The notes under the pieces were generated by a model. The model saw only the letters and a list, made by a program, of their open reading frames with translations, made no database searches and had not been told where the DNA came from. Position numbers and translations under genes: made by a program. Shown piece by piece: positions 36,110-50,377 of a DNA stretch of 64,000 nt. The DNA lies in NCBI GenBank assembly GCA_026874595.1, contig CM049306.1, positions 100,888,642 through 100,952,641 on the forward strand, written 5' to 3'. This DNA comes from Sipunculus nudus. Lineage: Eukaryota > Annelida > Sipuncula > Golfingiida > Sipunculidae. Position 1 is the stretch's first letter. The number at the start of each line of letters is the position of its first letter.

Positions 36110-36996
36110 CCTCTGGTTCATGGTGAAATGAAACATGACTTGTATTGAACTCGAGATAAAATAAAAGAATTTAAGATACCGTTAGTTGTCATGTCATCAA
36201 CATTCACCTGTCGCCTGGGATGATATAATGAAAGTTTCCTCAGAATAAATAAGACTAAATGCATAATAACGACATCAACATACCACTCGTACTTGGTTCA
36301 CCCATACTTACTGAAGTATGTACACGTGTAACTAGGCCTACTTATTATCGAGTATAAGCGAACCAATATAAATTGAAAACGTACAACTAGATTTGGTACA
36401 TTATGTACGGGCATGTTTGTACAAGTATAGTTATGATAAATGGACCTATCGCAAATGTACCGTTTTACACCACCCGTTTCAATATAAAGACGTGTCTTTA
36501 TGGGGACCGCATGCTTAAAGGTGTGTTTCCGTGTGCGCGTATATGCGTATATGCTTGAGCTTACAGAATTAAATATTTGTACAGTGGATCGAGCAGGCCT
36601 TTCACAAAAATATGGTGAAGTGACGTCATTTTACCCCGTATCACTGAGTTGCGTGAACATCGCTGCTGAGGCAATTTTCACGCATATATATATACGCACA
36701 TACGCATATACACTGACGGACACATGGAAACGCCCAAGTTATAAATCATATGAGACATTTTCATCGCATATACGCGCACATGGAAACTCCCAGCCCCAGC
36801 CCCCCCCCCCCCCCCCCCCCTTAACTCGATGTATGTATTGGTTACCATTGTATATTATAAATGCATTTATTGACACAAACTTAAACACAAATCTAGAAAA
36901 GATTTAGTACCAGACAGAATTCCAGACTTTACTCACTCATTTATTTCAGAAGCTCAGTCGGTATTCTGATCAAGTGTGCATTGATAACCAGCCCTG

Positions 36997-39900
36997 ATGA
37001 ATGACGGGATGGGAGTCCTGCGCCATATAAGGAAGCTATCACGCGGGAAAGCAGGCATCATCTTTACCCTTGCTGTCTTCATGCTGCTCATACTCTATTT
37101 CGGGTTCCGCCGTCATTCCCACTTCCTGTCACGTGACGCCGTCATGATCTTCGTTTTTGAAGAACACCATGAAGGTTAGAAATAGTCTGGCACTTTAGTC
37201 AAGTTTTATCATTTTGTCCACGATGTCTACGTGCATGAGATGAAGTAGATATTCATTGAATATAAAGATATCAAAGTATGTATTTTAAGCATATCTTAAC
37301 GTAGAATGGCAGGGTAGCACGTGACCTATTATGGCTAATCTGTCATCTTCGGATCTTTATAGGTCCCTCAATCATTCCGCCAGTGCCTAATTTGGTGAAA
37401 TGTCGATAAAACCTCTAAGAATAGCTCCAAAACCTTAAATATAGGTTGACAGGTTTCGGTTGGTTCCAGCAATTTTGAATGGAAAAGCTAAACCGAAAGA
37501 TTAAATGTGAAATATTTTATATTTATTTTGAAGTTACCTTTATACCTCATTGAGTTGTTCTCTTCCACACAGAGAACCGTAGGCAGATCATAGGCCCAGT
37601 CCTTTGAATAACATATCTTCAGCAGACACAATAATAAATCCCTGCACAACTATCAAGGTTTATAGATATTGTGCCCATGGAAATATAAACAACTTGTTAG
37701 TCTTTAATACAATAAACAATGGTAAATTCAGAAAGAAAATCAACAAAAAGGCAAAATTTAAAAGAAGAGGAATGAAGCAGTACTTGCATTTATGCCCTTA
37801 TAGTCACCACAGGGGGTTATTTTTTGTATAGAGTGAGAGTTTATATGGTCAAATAGTTGTTAATTCAGAAAAATGTAATGTAAAGCATTTCATCAAAATA
37901 AAATGTACCCTTAAGCAATAATATTTAATAATCTAATTCCATGAATAGCTAGGTGATATTAAAACGCTTATTGGTTTAAAAGGGTTTAATGGTTCTTCCT
38001 CCACTACTAGTCCTACCTTGACTCACCAGGGGCGGATCCAGGATTTAGGAAAGGGGGGGGGTCCAACCCAGGAGGACTAATGAAATTCCTAAAAAAAAGG
38101 TCACCAGGTCCGAAAAAGAGGGGGTCCAGGTCGCAAAATTTCGTCTTAAACCCTAAAAAAAAGGTTGCTTCGGGTGAAAAAGGGGGGGGGGGGTCCGGAC
38201 CCCCTGGACCCCCCCCCCTCCCCGGATCCGCTTCTGCTCACTAGCCGTAACATAAGTCATCTGATACAATTTGTTTCAGCGCTGCCGTACTGGTTAGAGG
38301 CCGTCGACAACGGTGTCGTCCCAAAATCAGGAAACACTTTGGTACGTTTTCTCTAGATGTTTGCCTGGAATTTATCATACCTTCGCCATGGTCGATGTAT
38401 TACTTTTTGTATCGTCGTTGTTTTCTTATCTGATTGGTTGGTTTGTCTGTTAGAAATTTACTCAAAAAGGTGTGGATATATTCTGATATTTATTGTAGTC
38501 TATTGTAGGGATAGGATCTCACTGACTGAATATGTATTCAGCCCTCCGAGCACTCAATAAAGAAGGATCTTAGATCCATTCCTTGGGTCGTCCTCAGGCT
38601 AGGATAGGGTCACACTCATGGATAAGCTCATTAAGATTTTAGGTAATCCAGATCATCAAGACAAGTTTTTGTCCGGATAATTAAAAATTACTTAATATCC
38701 TGTCCTAGGCTAAAGTTCTTCACTGGTAACAGGAGATGCCTTTGCTCTGGCCAGCAGAGCTCACCTGTGATTCAGCCATGGAGTTGGTGGACGGAGACAC
38801 ATTGTTTCTGTGAAGCACACAGAAATGATTTATAATGTTCCTGGCGGAGGTATATATGGAGTCTCAGACCACTATCTGGTTTATATATGTATTACATTAT
38901 ATGTGGCAGTTTAATCTGGTTATTCTCAATCATAGGAAATAAAATAAGAAGTAAAATTTATTATAACAAGTTTGACGCATTTGAAAAAATATAAAATGTG
39001 GTGTGTGTGGTCGATAAGATTTCTTCTGTGTAGCTTTGAGTTCTACAATAACAATACTTAAATTATATGTCTTTATAAAACCAGCTTCATATTGACGGCC
39101 ACAGTGACGACGCACCTCCAGCCTATGTAGAAGGGTTTCCTTGGTACAGATGGCCACGCTCAAACACAGAGATCCGGGCCATGATGCAGTCTAACGATGC
39201 TTTCATACAGGTTAGTTATACTAAACAGAACAGACTCAGGAAATCATACCAAGCAAGTAGAAACGATAGAAACAACAATATATCACATTATCGTATATTT
39301 GAAACATTGTAGTAACTTTTGATATTTGTAAATATTATACCTTGGTATAAGATTTGTTTCTTGGTTATCCGGAGTGCGCCATCTTGTAAGAACTTACTTG
39401 CGGGTCATGGAGGATAGGTAACATTTTATATGTACATGTAGATGGTCTTTATATGATATCATTTTTATATCAATTTTGTCATGAAATTTATATAAAGTCT
39501 TTGCATTTGTGTAAATGTCACAGCAGATGCAGGAATGATGTTCGAGTGATGTTCTGATGTCATTTGAATGGATAGTATTTCATTGAAATCCATATTTGTG
39601 TAAACCTAACACAGTTTATTCACTTTTCATATTCCAGCCGACATTTACTTTGCTGGACACTCACTTCTAACTGTATTTGTTTTTGTGCAGCCAGCCATTA
39701 TGACTGGGCTGATAGACCGGGTGATCTGGATTTGGCCGGAATGGGACCAAACAAACCATGAAAGTGACATCGACATCAAACACATTGAGTATGGGGAGGT
39801 GAACATACTCGGCCCAAAAGGATCTGAAACAGTGTTCTGCATGTGTGAAAAGAAGATTTCCGGTAATGGTGACGTCAACTGCTACTTCCGGAATGAAACG

Positions 39901-40824
39901 GCCGTTGATCTTGACACAAACGACAAGGAAGCATTCCTTTTACGAGGTCACCAATGCCAAATTAGAGGATCATTCTACCAAGAGGAAATACGGGAGGACC
40001 TTGCCTTGGAGAAAATGAAGAGTGGAAAATGGCTGACAACGGAAGAATCTGTGATTCTTGATATCGATGAAGACTACTTCGGCTGTGTAAGCGGTGGTCA
40101 GGTCTTATTTGATGCTGGCGTCAAGCACGATATGCTGGATGATATAAACAATAGTTTAGAACTTTTATTTTGTCCTAGATCTACATTCCACGAGCATATT
40201 ACAGACAGGACGCTGGTTTCCATTGTAAAAGAGGCAGTTAAATTATGCTCTCCCCCTGCTAAGACATGTAGCGGCCATGTAAAAGCTATATCCATAAAGG
40301 CGGAAACAGATCTGATACTACTCGAGTCACAGCATTCTGGTTTCCTCTGTCAGATGGACTCTTCTGATGGACAAAGCAATCGTATCCGAGATTTTGTGTT
40401 AGCAATATTAAAACTGAATCAAAGACAACTTATAGCCCTCGCACAAACAGGGTTTTGTCTAATGACAACTCCGAAGTCGTTCGATTTTAACAATAATAAT
40501 GGAGCTGGGCGGATCAGAGTGTGTCACGGCTTCAATCTTCCCAATGAATCATCTGTTATATTCCATAACCCGACAGGAGAAGAGACAGAAATCAGAAAAC
40601 AAAGACTTAAACAACTCTTGACAGAACCACATGCCCCAGTGCCAAAATTAGTGACTGTATGCAGGTCAATAAGGGACGGTTACACACCTCGGAAGTTCTT
40701 TAGTTCCATAGAGAGAGATCTCCTGCATATGTTAATGAATATTAAAAACAAAAAGTTCATGGTTCATTATGACCAAGATCTTTTAGGTGGAAAAGAGGGT
40801 TGGCCAGATAAACATAAAGTGTGA
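36997..40824 (+). CDS. UPF0489 (C5orf22-like) protein with N-terminal membrane anchor
   Basis: Four coding exons, 36997-37174, 38280-38341, 39085-39210 and 39691-40824, join in frame to 1500 nt (499 residues). The ATG at 36997 is chosen because in-frame stops lie between it and the acceptor at 36948-36949, so a 5' UTR exon is expected upstream. Residues about 21-36 ([16 protein letters not shown]) form one hydrophobic segment after a basic start, giving a type II or signal-anchor topology. The UPF0489 signature follows: [13 protein letters not shown], then [12 protein letters not shown], then DIDEDYF near the middle, and [12 protein letters not shown] near the end. The paired HxDxH and DxDxDY motifs recall metal-binding sites of arginase/deacetylase-like folds, so a metal-dependent hydrolase is possible. 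No reaction is established for the family. The C-terminus ends hydrophilic. Human C5orf22 is usually described without a membrane anchor. Confidence 0.9.
38037..38236. mobile_element. hAT-like MITE, 200 bp
   Basis: Ends CAGGGGCGGATCC and, inverted at the right, CAGAAGCGGATCC. The interior has poly-G and poly-C tracts and a GGTCCAACCCAGGAGGA block also present in the ~1-kb repeat. CTCAC is repeated directly at both flanks (38032-38036 and 38237-38241), shorter than the 8 bp usual for hAT. It ends 43 nt before exon 2 of the UPF0489 gene. Confidence 0.65.
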
Positions 40825-41058
40825 GAAATCAGAGGCGGCGTTGCGAATGAATATAAACGAAGCGGATCGAGAAAACTAAAATCTCGCCCTTCCTTAAACT
40901 TGGTGTCTCTATCCATATTCTGTCTTTAACTGTCAACAGATGGAGTCGGGATGATGTAATGATATCGTAATGATGGATGGCGCCTGAGCTCTACGGCTTG
41001 TTTCAGCATGTAGGTAAAATAACTCATTATAACTCCATGGTTTCACGAAGATGATGGC

Positions 41059-41322
41059 CCCCGTAAGATGGACGCCTCAATAAGATGAACACCACAGTGA
41101 GATGAACGCCCAAATAAGATGGACGACCCAATAAGATGAACATCACAGTAGGCCTAAGATGAACGCCCCAGTAAGATGGACGCCAATATGAGATGAACAC
41201 CACAGTAAGATGAACGCCCTGGTAAGATGGACGCCCCAGTAAGATGAACGCACGAGTAAGGTGAACGCCAAAGTTAGATGCACGCGCCAGTAAGATGAGA
41301 GCCCCTGTAAGATGGAGCTCCT
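41059..41322. repeat. 17-bp minisatellite, ~15 copies
   Basis: Units follow the pattern AGTAAGATGAACGCCCC. Versions with GGACGCC and with GAACACC or GAACGCC often alternate, hinting at a 34-bp higher-order unit. The minus-strand ORF across it is a by-product. Confidence 0.9.
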
Positions 41323-42639
41323 TGAACAGTGACGGAGAATTTAACGCCAACCGAAATCTCAACGGACAATCGTCGGGAAACCATCAAGCCAAATAAACTC
41401 CGTTAGCCACGTTTTAACAATCATAGTTATATTAAAACAGCTAACACATGTTTATAAAGGCGAGAAGATATCAGACGGGTAAGATATAGAAATAATATTG
41501 ACCACGTTCAGGTGGCGGAAGACGGGCGAGTTAGGATGCATACATACTGTACGTTATGCAGACCAGACAATACCAAACAGATGAGGTTACGAGTATATTT
41601 ACAATGAGACAATATCTAAAGAGGAGCCGTAGTTTAAGTGCCAGTTTTACTCTTAAGAACGTGTCAGTTCATATATCAGCTGTATTGGGTTTTGGAGTTA
41701 GGATATGATCTTGGTTAGAGTTCTATTGGAATTAAATTGGCCAGGGTGAATGATGGAAACTAAAAAGGCGATCTTAAAAATGCGAATTAAACTGTCCAGG
41801 GCTAGTGGTTAGAAATAAATGGCCGAATGTACGGCTTTGAATACACTCATGGAGATAGGAACACATTCGTCTGACTTGGACATAGGTAAAATGGAGATGT
41901 AGAAACATAATACGACAGAGCTGATCTCGTGGCTATATATCTCGACTTTTACCTGACCAAAATTTAATATTTCACTTTGAAGAGGTGCTGTTGATACAGG
42001 TATAATGATAAAAGCATCTTTTGTCTCTATTGCGATAGACTTCACTCACTCGTTCATAAGCTATAATGCATGTATAGAAATCAAATGGCCAAAAGAATTT
42101 TATACATATTAAAGAGTATATTAAATCCTAATTACCGCGCAAAAAAATACACAATGCAGTGACATCCATTATATAACATGTCTAGTAGTGTCAAACGACT
42201 GGTGCCAATTTGTATAATTTTTTTAAACAAGAATAAAGAATAAATTTTCTTTAGAACAAGTTCTTATGTTGGATAATGCCGAAAAATGTGGGTACAAAAA
42301 ATATCAGTTGACTGCTCATCAGGACAAATGTTGAGTATCACAAAAGACAAGAGATTCTTGATTATATTATAATGTATGAGTGGTTTGTGTTCCAAACGTT
42401 CAAAGGATTATAAAAAGGTGGGAAAAAACATTTTAACCTGCCATTGAAAAAGAACGTCAGCATCGAAGATTCCTCACAGCTGATGCAATTTCTGATGTAC
42501 ATATAGTGTAGCAATATAACCTCATGGCACGAAAAAGTTTACATACGAGTATTGGACCTGGTATCGGGGCCCGTCCATTTACACCCCCAACCCCCAGTGT
42601 TTTGAGAAAGCAACGTAATTTGAAATGTTTCCCCCCGAA

Positions 42640-42825
42640 TTGTTGAGCTGCGTTTCCTGAAGCGCGAATGCGAGAGCGAACGTGAGTGCGAGAGAAATCG
42701 CTTCTTTATCACTGGAGCGTTTCCAAATGCGTGTAAGCGAGCGCGAATGCGAATTAGTATCGCTCCGGCAACCGATTCAGAGGCCTGTCGCGCGGCATTC
42801 GCGTGGAAATTCCTTGAAATGACGT
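42640..42825. repeat. GCGAATGCGA-rich block, possible foldback
   Basis: Repeated GCGAATGCG and GCGAGAGCG words. CTGCGTTTCC with GCGCGAATGC at the left is loosely inverted at the right (GCATTCGCG, GGAAATTCC). Similar in flavour to the 7829-8436 element but not clearly the same family. Confidence 0.4.
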
Positions 42826-43174
42826 CATAGAGGGGAGCATCCCTGTGTTTACAGCACGTGCCTACAACAAAGCCAGCATTTTGAACACAAGAGACAATGT
42901 TCAGTGATGGTGATGCATGTGATTAGATTGGAAGAATTTATACGATTTCACCTCTCTCTATCACAATAACATTTAAATGAGTAGCAACCCGTGGCGAATT
43001 ATTCGCAGATAAATACAGAAACGAACATACAATGGGATATACATAAGGTATAATGCCTCCATGCTTGACCAGTATTTGATTACTTTCAAGTACACGTGTG
43101 GCATGTAAATGTACAATGAAAGTACTAATAATTTTGGATCCGAGTACAAGCACAAATTAATCAAACGTGAAATG

Positions 43175-43535
43175 CTGACATGGATGGAAAATACACAAAA
43201 ATGACTGTGGGTGGTGCCGCAAGTCTGGTGTATGAGAAAGCCCTCAAAGATGTATCGACAGGTAAAATTTCAGGCAGATACTTCAAACCCTTGAGCAAAA
43301 TGCACAGATGCACGAAGGTGGGCCCAAAAATCTGGTATACAATGAAACTATTCCAGATGTAAGGACATCCACAATTTCAGGCTGACATGTCACTCCTGAG
43401 AAATAAGCAGGGACATACACTGTGCAAAAACCATTGTATGTGGCGCCAACAGTCTTGTGTACGAGAAAGCCATCGAAGATACATGGGCAGGCCAAAATTT
43501 CAGGCTGATACATCAAACTTCTCAGTCAGGTGCAC
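43175..43535 (+). repeat. type-B repeat units
   Basis: Two imperfect units sharing GTGTA(T/C)GAGAAAGCC, AAATTTCAGGC and CTGATACATCAAAC with each other and with the 54.4-kb and 63-kb arrays. ORFs here are by-products. Confidence 0.6.
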
Positions 43536-44500
43536 TCGGATTACCAAGCTCAACTGAAGAAGGCAGCTGCACCGAACCTAATTTGCAGGTGGATCTACTG
43601 CACTAAATGAACTCTTGATCTGTAGCTGGCTGTATTGAATGAACTCTTGACAGGTTGCCTAATCTGATAGAGTTGGCAGTCTGCAAAAACTATAAATACA
43701 TTAAGACTGCAACTTGGACTGTTGCCAAATCTGAAACAGTCGGCAGTCTGCCAACCTATTCATTGTTACAGACAAAATCTTGGCCTGCTTTTTTTCATGC
43801 TGACATATTCATACCATTCTTTTTTTCATAAAAGAAATGTTTAAATTAATAACAGATGCCAATTTAAAGCAGAATATAGGTTTATTTTATTCATGGATTT
43901 ATCTTACACATAAGTTGGATATGGGCACCAATTGTTTATGTGACCTTTATGCATCTCTGCTTATATACCCACAGAGCGCAGCCTGCTACCAAACCAAACC
44001 AACCAGCTTCGTTTACTAAAGTTACTCAGTCTTTTGAATGTCCAATAATTCAGCCAAAAATCATTTATTTTGAACAAAGCCCACATAAAAATATTTTATT
44101 TGCAATGTTTCAGAAGATGAAGATTTTTTTTTTTGCTTTAAGTTTAGTGATGCTAATTTCTGCCGTTTTATATATAGTATGGGTTAACGTACAGAGGATG
44201 CACGACGGACGACGCCGCACCATCGCATAAGCTCACAGGTTCGCTAAAAATGTGTGCATGTTGATGGAATCATCAAGTATGTTCCACGAAAAAGCAAGAA
44301 GCATAAGGACAGACCATCAGTTAGTAAGCCAAGTTTAGACATGTCAAGTGTACTGCACTTTCACCCTTGAATCTTTAATTCAATCGGAATATGTATCAAA
44401 CTAGTCTCGCCTAACTTAAATGAAGTATCAATCTGAGGCAAACACTCATACCACATTGCACGAAAGTCCCGCCTTTGAGGAACTCTAACCAAAATATATT

Positions 44501-44568
44501 TGTATCCGTAACAAATCTGAAGATCTCAATTTTTTTTGTATCCGTAACAAATCTGAAGATCTCAAAAT
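44501..44568 (+). repeat. 37-bp tandem duplication
   Basis: TTTGTATCCGTAACAAATCT and the following GAAGATCTCAA occur twice in tandem. Confidence 0.9.
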
Positions 44569-46967
44569 TTGGTTAGGTCTACATAGGTAAACATTTTGTT
44601 ATCTTAACAAATGTTCCAACAGAAATGTCGCATTTATTGGGATGAGATGGTCGATCGGGATATTTAAGCTGTATTCTAGCTAATGTTTGCGCTGATAATG
44701 AGTTTTGGTCACTAAATGAGGTCACGAGCAAAAAAAAAAGGCGAACACGAAAAGACTCTTTTTTTTTTTCATCGCGCAGAATACAAGCGCGAAGACAAGC
44801 GTATATAGAAATGTTCCAACTTGTTTCTTCTTGCTCGACTTAGAAAACTGGCCTAAGCATATCCTGAAAACCTCCCATCCCAAATCCCTGAATCTGCTTC
44901 TGACAATCTTACGAATGTGTGGATAAATGGTGAGAATAAATAATCATAAGCTAAACAACGGATTATATTTTATTAATATTTATTGAACATGTCTGGTCAA
45001 TATTCTGACCTGCACAGTGTATAAGCCTGTTATAAACAAAAGCTGTAAAGCGTGAGAACATAGTATATATAGTATTAAGTAAAAAAGACAATATAAAGTT
45101 CAGTGAACGGAAACATTAAAAATATATGAGAGATAAACAGCTGACATTAACTACATAAAGCATCCCTTTATGATATGGTACATACAAAAATCACTAATAC
45201 AACTATATTTAAATATATATGATCAAAATATGCAAGTACGTTTTCATTTCACTATAAACTTTGTAATTTGTCTACCACTGTTTGTACATAGATCGGCATA
45301 TGGAACAGTTATTTTGTAAATATGTGAAAGGTAATTATCACTATTATGGTTTGTACCCTGATTAAAGCATCTGCAAGTTGGACTTACATGGGTCTGAAAC
45401 ACAAAACTTCCATACTATAAAACGTGAATGCTACATTATTATCACAACCTTAGGGAATTCGAAATCAAACTATAGAAATAATAATTAATAATTTGCACAT
45501 GTGCAGTACAGCAATTGCATATGTTCTTTTTCACCCAATATCATTTGAAAAAAGAAAACGTGTCAACAAAGATCAGTACACTCTTAGTATTAGATAAGAA
45601 AGCCAGCAAAGAACGTCACGTATTAGTGTTCATGTTTTACAATAAAAACTTTAAAGCAACATGTATTTACGAAAAACAACAGAATAAACATAACAAAACA
45701 GGTTAAGTCTTGAAATTTAGATATTATGTAGAACACATGATATGACTGAACAAATCTTGAATTAAAAATATTTAAACTTAAAAAAAATCTTTACAATTCT
45801 CATATTGTTCTAGACTACGTAGAATAGACCTACACTAACAACGCACACGGGGAATAGATAAATGTAGTCTTCCTGAGACTGTCTGATCCCCTGTCGTCAC
45901 AAATGACCTTGGACGTATTACCAAGGTAACATGGCAACACAAATGCTCAGGCTATAAGTCGAAAACGGCGCCAATTATGGTCTATTTATAAAACTGAATT
46001 TCATCAAAACAAAATCGACAAACTGTATACATATATGTTACTAGAAGCATAAAGCCCTGTGCATTTTAAAAAAACAAATATTAGCTCAATCTTGCACAGG
46101 TAACAGCTGAAATTAACATTTAATAAATGAATCCCTTGCCAGATTGTTCTATGAACATATAAGCTATTCAGATTTTTCAGGAACCGGGCTGTCAAACACA
46201 CCCTTATCCATAAGTAGGACTGTTGTAGGATAGGAAATGCAGAATAAAAGTAGGAAAACGGAAGAAAAGGTACGACCACTTGACAGTCTGCAGGAAAACT
46301 AGAAAGTACAAGAACAATGCGATGTGAACCGTCACTAAAAGGAAGGCTACTGATACCGGTAATGATATTTTAAATGTTGAATCAGGTTAAGCATTTTTTA
46401 ATAGAAACCCCCATCTTACAAGGAGAAACAAGATTTTGTATCAGTTTCTGAATCCATACCATCTAAGTTATATACTAATGACACTTAATGGTCACTGAAT
46501 AAACAGTCTTAAACTACAAAACAGGTCTGATGATTAAATATACAATGATAATAATATTTTTTACATTAATAAATCCGTGTACTGAGAGCAAGAAGTTATA
46601 TATAACTTATTAATTATTAAATTGTTAAGACTGGTTGTTTCAGTCTGCAAAAGACTGCTTTCACATTTCATTAGTAGGACAGTGACCTTTATTTTACTTA
46701 TGATCGTTGTTCTAGTTTCTTTGGTGCATTCTGGATTGTCTTTCTGATAGTTTGGGCCACTGTCACCAGATGGCATTGTTTGCTGACTGAAGATGGAAGG
46801 ACCATCAAATTGTCTCGACAATTTGGATCTTTATGGACTTCAGATATTCAAAATAAGCAGCTAAAATGCCCCTGAATATCCAGCCAATGGACGTCTCGTC
46901 TTTGATTTAACTGTATCATGAAGCTCCTCTGATATTTTAAAGTGCTGCTCTGACCAAACTGCATATA

Positions 46968-47152
46968 CAGTGGAACCAGTCTGAGATAGTTTGAAAGACC
47001 ATGTCTAATCAGACAACCTGACTTCTAAGACCACGCTTTCGTGAAACAAAAGCCTTCACATTGGTTATCACTTACCTGTAACTAAGACCGCCTGTGAATT
47101 AAGACCACTTTTGGCCGGTCCCACGGGTGGTCTTATAACACAGGTTTCACTG
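46968..47152. mobile_element. MITE with TA target duplication, 185 bp
   Basis: CAGTGGAACC at the left end and its near inverse GGTTTCACTG at the right, with TA immediately outside both. The TIR resembles widespread Tc1/mariner-like short elements. Confidence 0.65.
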
Positions 47153-50100
47153 TATATATGTGTAAAGGGAGAGTGCAAGGGAGCTGATCCCAGCTCTGAC
47201 CATACATTCCCGTCTACCACACAGATAATAATTAAAGGGCACAGAGAACCATTTTCAGTTAAGGGTTTTCCACGAGGGATAATTTTAATTTCTAGCTGCC
47301 GAGTGCAAAAGGTCAATATTTGATAAAAACACACTGTATTTAATGAGGTTGGTTCTCACAATGTTATTGTTATTAAGAAAACAACGCCACTTGATCGCCA
47401 AAGTGCTAAAATTTCAGTTAATATCAAACTAATTCACTAATACAGTGTTGTCATTAGTGTTAAAAATGATAATTCTAATAAAACAATCATACATTTACGT
47501 TCAGTATAAAAAAATACTTGACCTTCCGAATAGCATTTAATATAAGACTAATAATGAGTACTGACAAATTGATATGCAAAACGTTTTAATTTTTTAGTTG
47601 TTTCTAGTTAGAACAATTAAATTAAAAATATCATCGGTGGTAAATGCAATTACTTCTTTCCAAATTTCACACTGAAAGGCACTGTATCTCTACCAAAATA
47701 TCAATACTAAATTTTGCCTAAAAACAAAAAAAAAATAAATGTTCTTATAACGGAAGAAATATCACAAACATAAATATATATATATATATTTAGATATATC
47801 AAGATATAGCATATAAGCTTGTTTTAGATTTTAATTATGTAACTCGTATAAATATGATGATGTTGTTCTTGGAATTAGTGTATACATTTTTTTAGTTGCA
47901 ACAAACACTTTTGTTTACACATCTGAAAGCTAATCACTTAATTTCTTACATGATTATACGTGCATCAAAAGCAAAACTACAAAAATTAAAAAACAATTTA
48001 TATACAAATACTGAAATATGTATGTAAAGTATGAGATATACAGTTAAATATCATGGAAAGAACAGATCTGCTAACGTGACCACAAAATGGGTCTGAAAAC
48101 TTAAACGAGAAAAGCTTCGCACATCACATTATCTTTTTACAGATTGCATAGAAATGTTAAATTTACCAAAATAATTCCACCCCTTTTTTAATTTAATGTA
48201 AATAATTAGGTTGCCTCCTGAATCTGAAAGTGAGCAGACACCTCTTCACAATGCATGCCATCCCAAAGTAAAAACAGAGGAATTGTTCTAAACTGATGCT
48301 GTTTTGAAAGTGCATACAATCAGCCACGTAGAAATACATTCTAAACTAAGTAACCATTGCATACATTTGTTGCACTGTACCTGATCAGTAACTTAAGTCT
48401 TGTATCTAAACCAAGAGTATTTCAGATTATTATGAAAAAATGAACTTTGTACATTGCTGAATGCAAGTACAGATGTATAAAACTATGACTGTCAAATACG
48501 GCTCATTCCCAAAACCAACAAAACTGCTGAATAAGAGTTAAAGTTGGAGCTAATCGGGAGTCAAAGTCAACTATACTCCAGAAAGTGCATATCAATATCA
48601 ATAAACCAAGTAACCAGAATGGTAAAATGTATATAGAACAAGCACCTAGTTAACATATGCACAGATATTACTGTGCAGCAGTAGTAAATTAACTGAAAAG
48701 CAAAAGACAAGCCAATATCACAGTGACGTGTATTATAACGTACGTAACTTACTAATCTGTGACCACACATTAGCTTATTTCTGTGAAAACATAGGCACCA
48801 AGATCTGTATTAACACAGTAAGCACCAACTCAGTGATAACATAGTAGTTAATCCTAGTGATATGTGGACACTTAACTGGTATGTCTCTGGTCTGAACAAT
48901 CCAAACCATAACACAGGCCCTGGTCACAGTGATATAACAGTCCTGAACAGCAGCCTGAATTCTAGACTCTGGCTGTGATGACATGGCAGTCCATCAATGT
49001 AAATTATAACATGGGCACCAGTCTGGGCATTTACACAGTTTGCACTGATGTGGTTAAGAGGTAATCAAAAGTGCAATCATTCATCATATCATAACAATGG
49101 ATGATTCCAATGATCACGTCTGCGTGGTTGTCTTGTTAAAAATATTCTGGTCAAGGTGATGAAATGAGCATTGTCAAGGTGACCAAGCTTGATAACATCT
49201 TCCCAGAAGCAAGAATGCCTGAGCTATGCTCCAACAGACCTTGCTCTGTTGAGCCACTCTGCCAGCTATCCATGAAATGATGGGTCTGAAATCATGATCA
49301 CCCATCAAATCCAACAGAATAAAAGTAAATAGTGGGCAGTAGTCAAATTTGCTCACATACCATAATAACAAGAACACATGCACCAAAAACTGGATATGTT
49401 TACAAGCCTTTTTCGTGACTGGTCAACTTCTTGATGACAAACTGGCATTGCAAGACTGTTCTTCTAAATTTAGCTACAGATTTTTCAACAGACTTTGTTC
49501 TGTGAGTACAAAGAGCATACAAGAGTCATTCTATCAGATCAACTGCCTTGATCATAATTCAAGAAATAGATGGCAAAAGGGGCTTGTCAGAGTAAGGTTT
49601 CTCAAAAACATGGTACAAGAAGAGACAGCACAAAGAAGGGCCACAGTGATAAAGTGCCTCTGTTTCATGGCAATGACAAAAAAGGACCGTTAATTGAGAG
49701 TTAATATAAGCTGATCAGGATATCCCATACCCTAGTGGAATTAGAACCACTGAGTAGTCAAAGTAGGGAAATTCATTAAAATAATTCACAACAATTGACT
49801 TGAACTGAATTGTGACTAAGATGACTACAAAAACAATAGATGTCTGTGAATGTTAGTGAATTCATGGTTTAATATTATATTTATGCTAAGAATTACATCA
49901 GTAGTACTCACTGGCCTGGACTGTGAGTGTTCACAAAGCCATTTCTAGACCTGTCAACATTCTCAATGCTCAATCTTGAACAGAAGCTGTTTAAGTCAGT
50001 CTTCTACCTATGTTTAATTAATGTGCTTAAAACTCTGAATGCAGACAGACCAATTTCTCTGAATATTACTGATCTCTGTACACATTTTTATGGACCACCA

Positions 50101-50377
50101 AATCATCCAAAACAACAGGCATCTGTGATTAAAAAACCTTATTAAATAAAGTGAAATTCACAAGCAAACCTGGTATCCACTTATCAAATTACAACACTGC
50201 AACCTGGTGGATATCAAGCTTAGCATGTGAATGATGTTTTGGATGTTCATAACACCTGCATTTAACTTTCCATCGATATATTCAAGAGGTGGTTATTTGT
50301 CATTGGATGTAAGTTTTTAATTTCTTATTTTAAGTGTTATTTTGTTTTTTTTGTCACAGGTACCAAAAATCTGGTGT

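Larger units (their letters stand above)
34343..36949. other. spacer upstream of the UPF0489 gene
   Basis: Holds an AT microsatellite, (TCTG)n, poly-C runs near 34646 and 36800, and AAT/CAT trinucleotide runs near 35100. A splice-like block at 34577-34691 is not convincing. Any 5' UTR exons and promoter of the UPF0489 gene should lie here or further left. Confidence 0.4.
40825..43170. other. spacer downstream of the UPF0489 gene
   Basis: Contains the 3' UTR (AATAAA at about 41391 is a possible signal), a 17-bp minisatellite, and a GCGAATGCGA-rich block at 42640-42825. No gene recognised. Confidence 0.45.

Noticed and set aside
41027-41362. 111-codon minus-strand ORF
   Set aside because: Explained by the 17-bp minisatellite, which has no stop in that frame.
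43940-44230. 96-codon ORF with a hydrophobic helix after an acceptor-like site
   Set aside because: Its 3' part (GACGGACGACGCCGCACC) is a common tail of dispersed repeats, and the hydrophobic part comes from a T-rich tract.
49349-49693. 114-codon plus-strand ORF
   Set aside because: No homology recognised, opposite to the possible carrier 3' UTR, no start or splice support.
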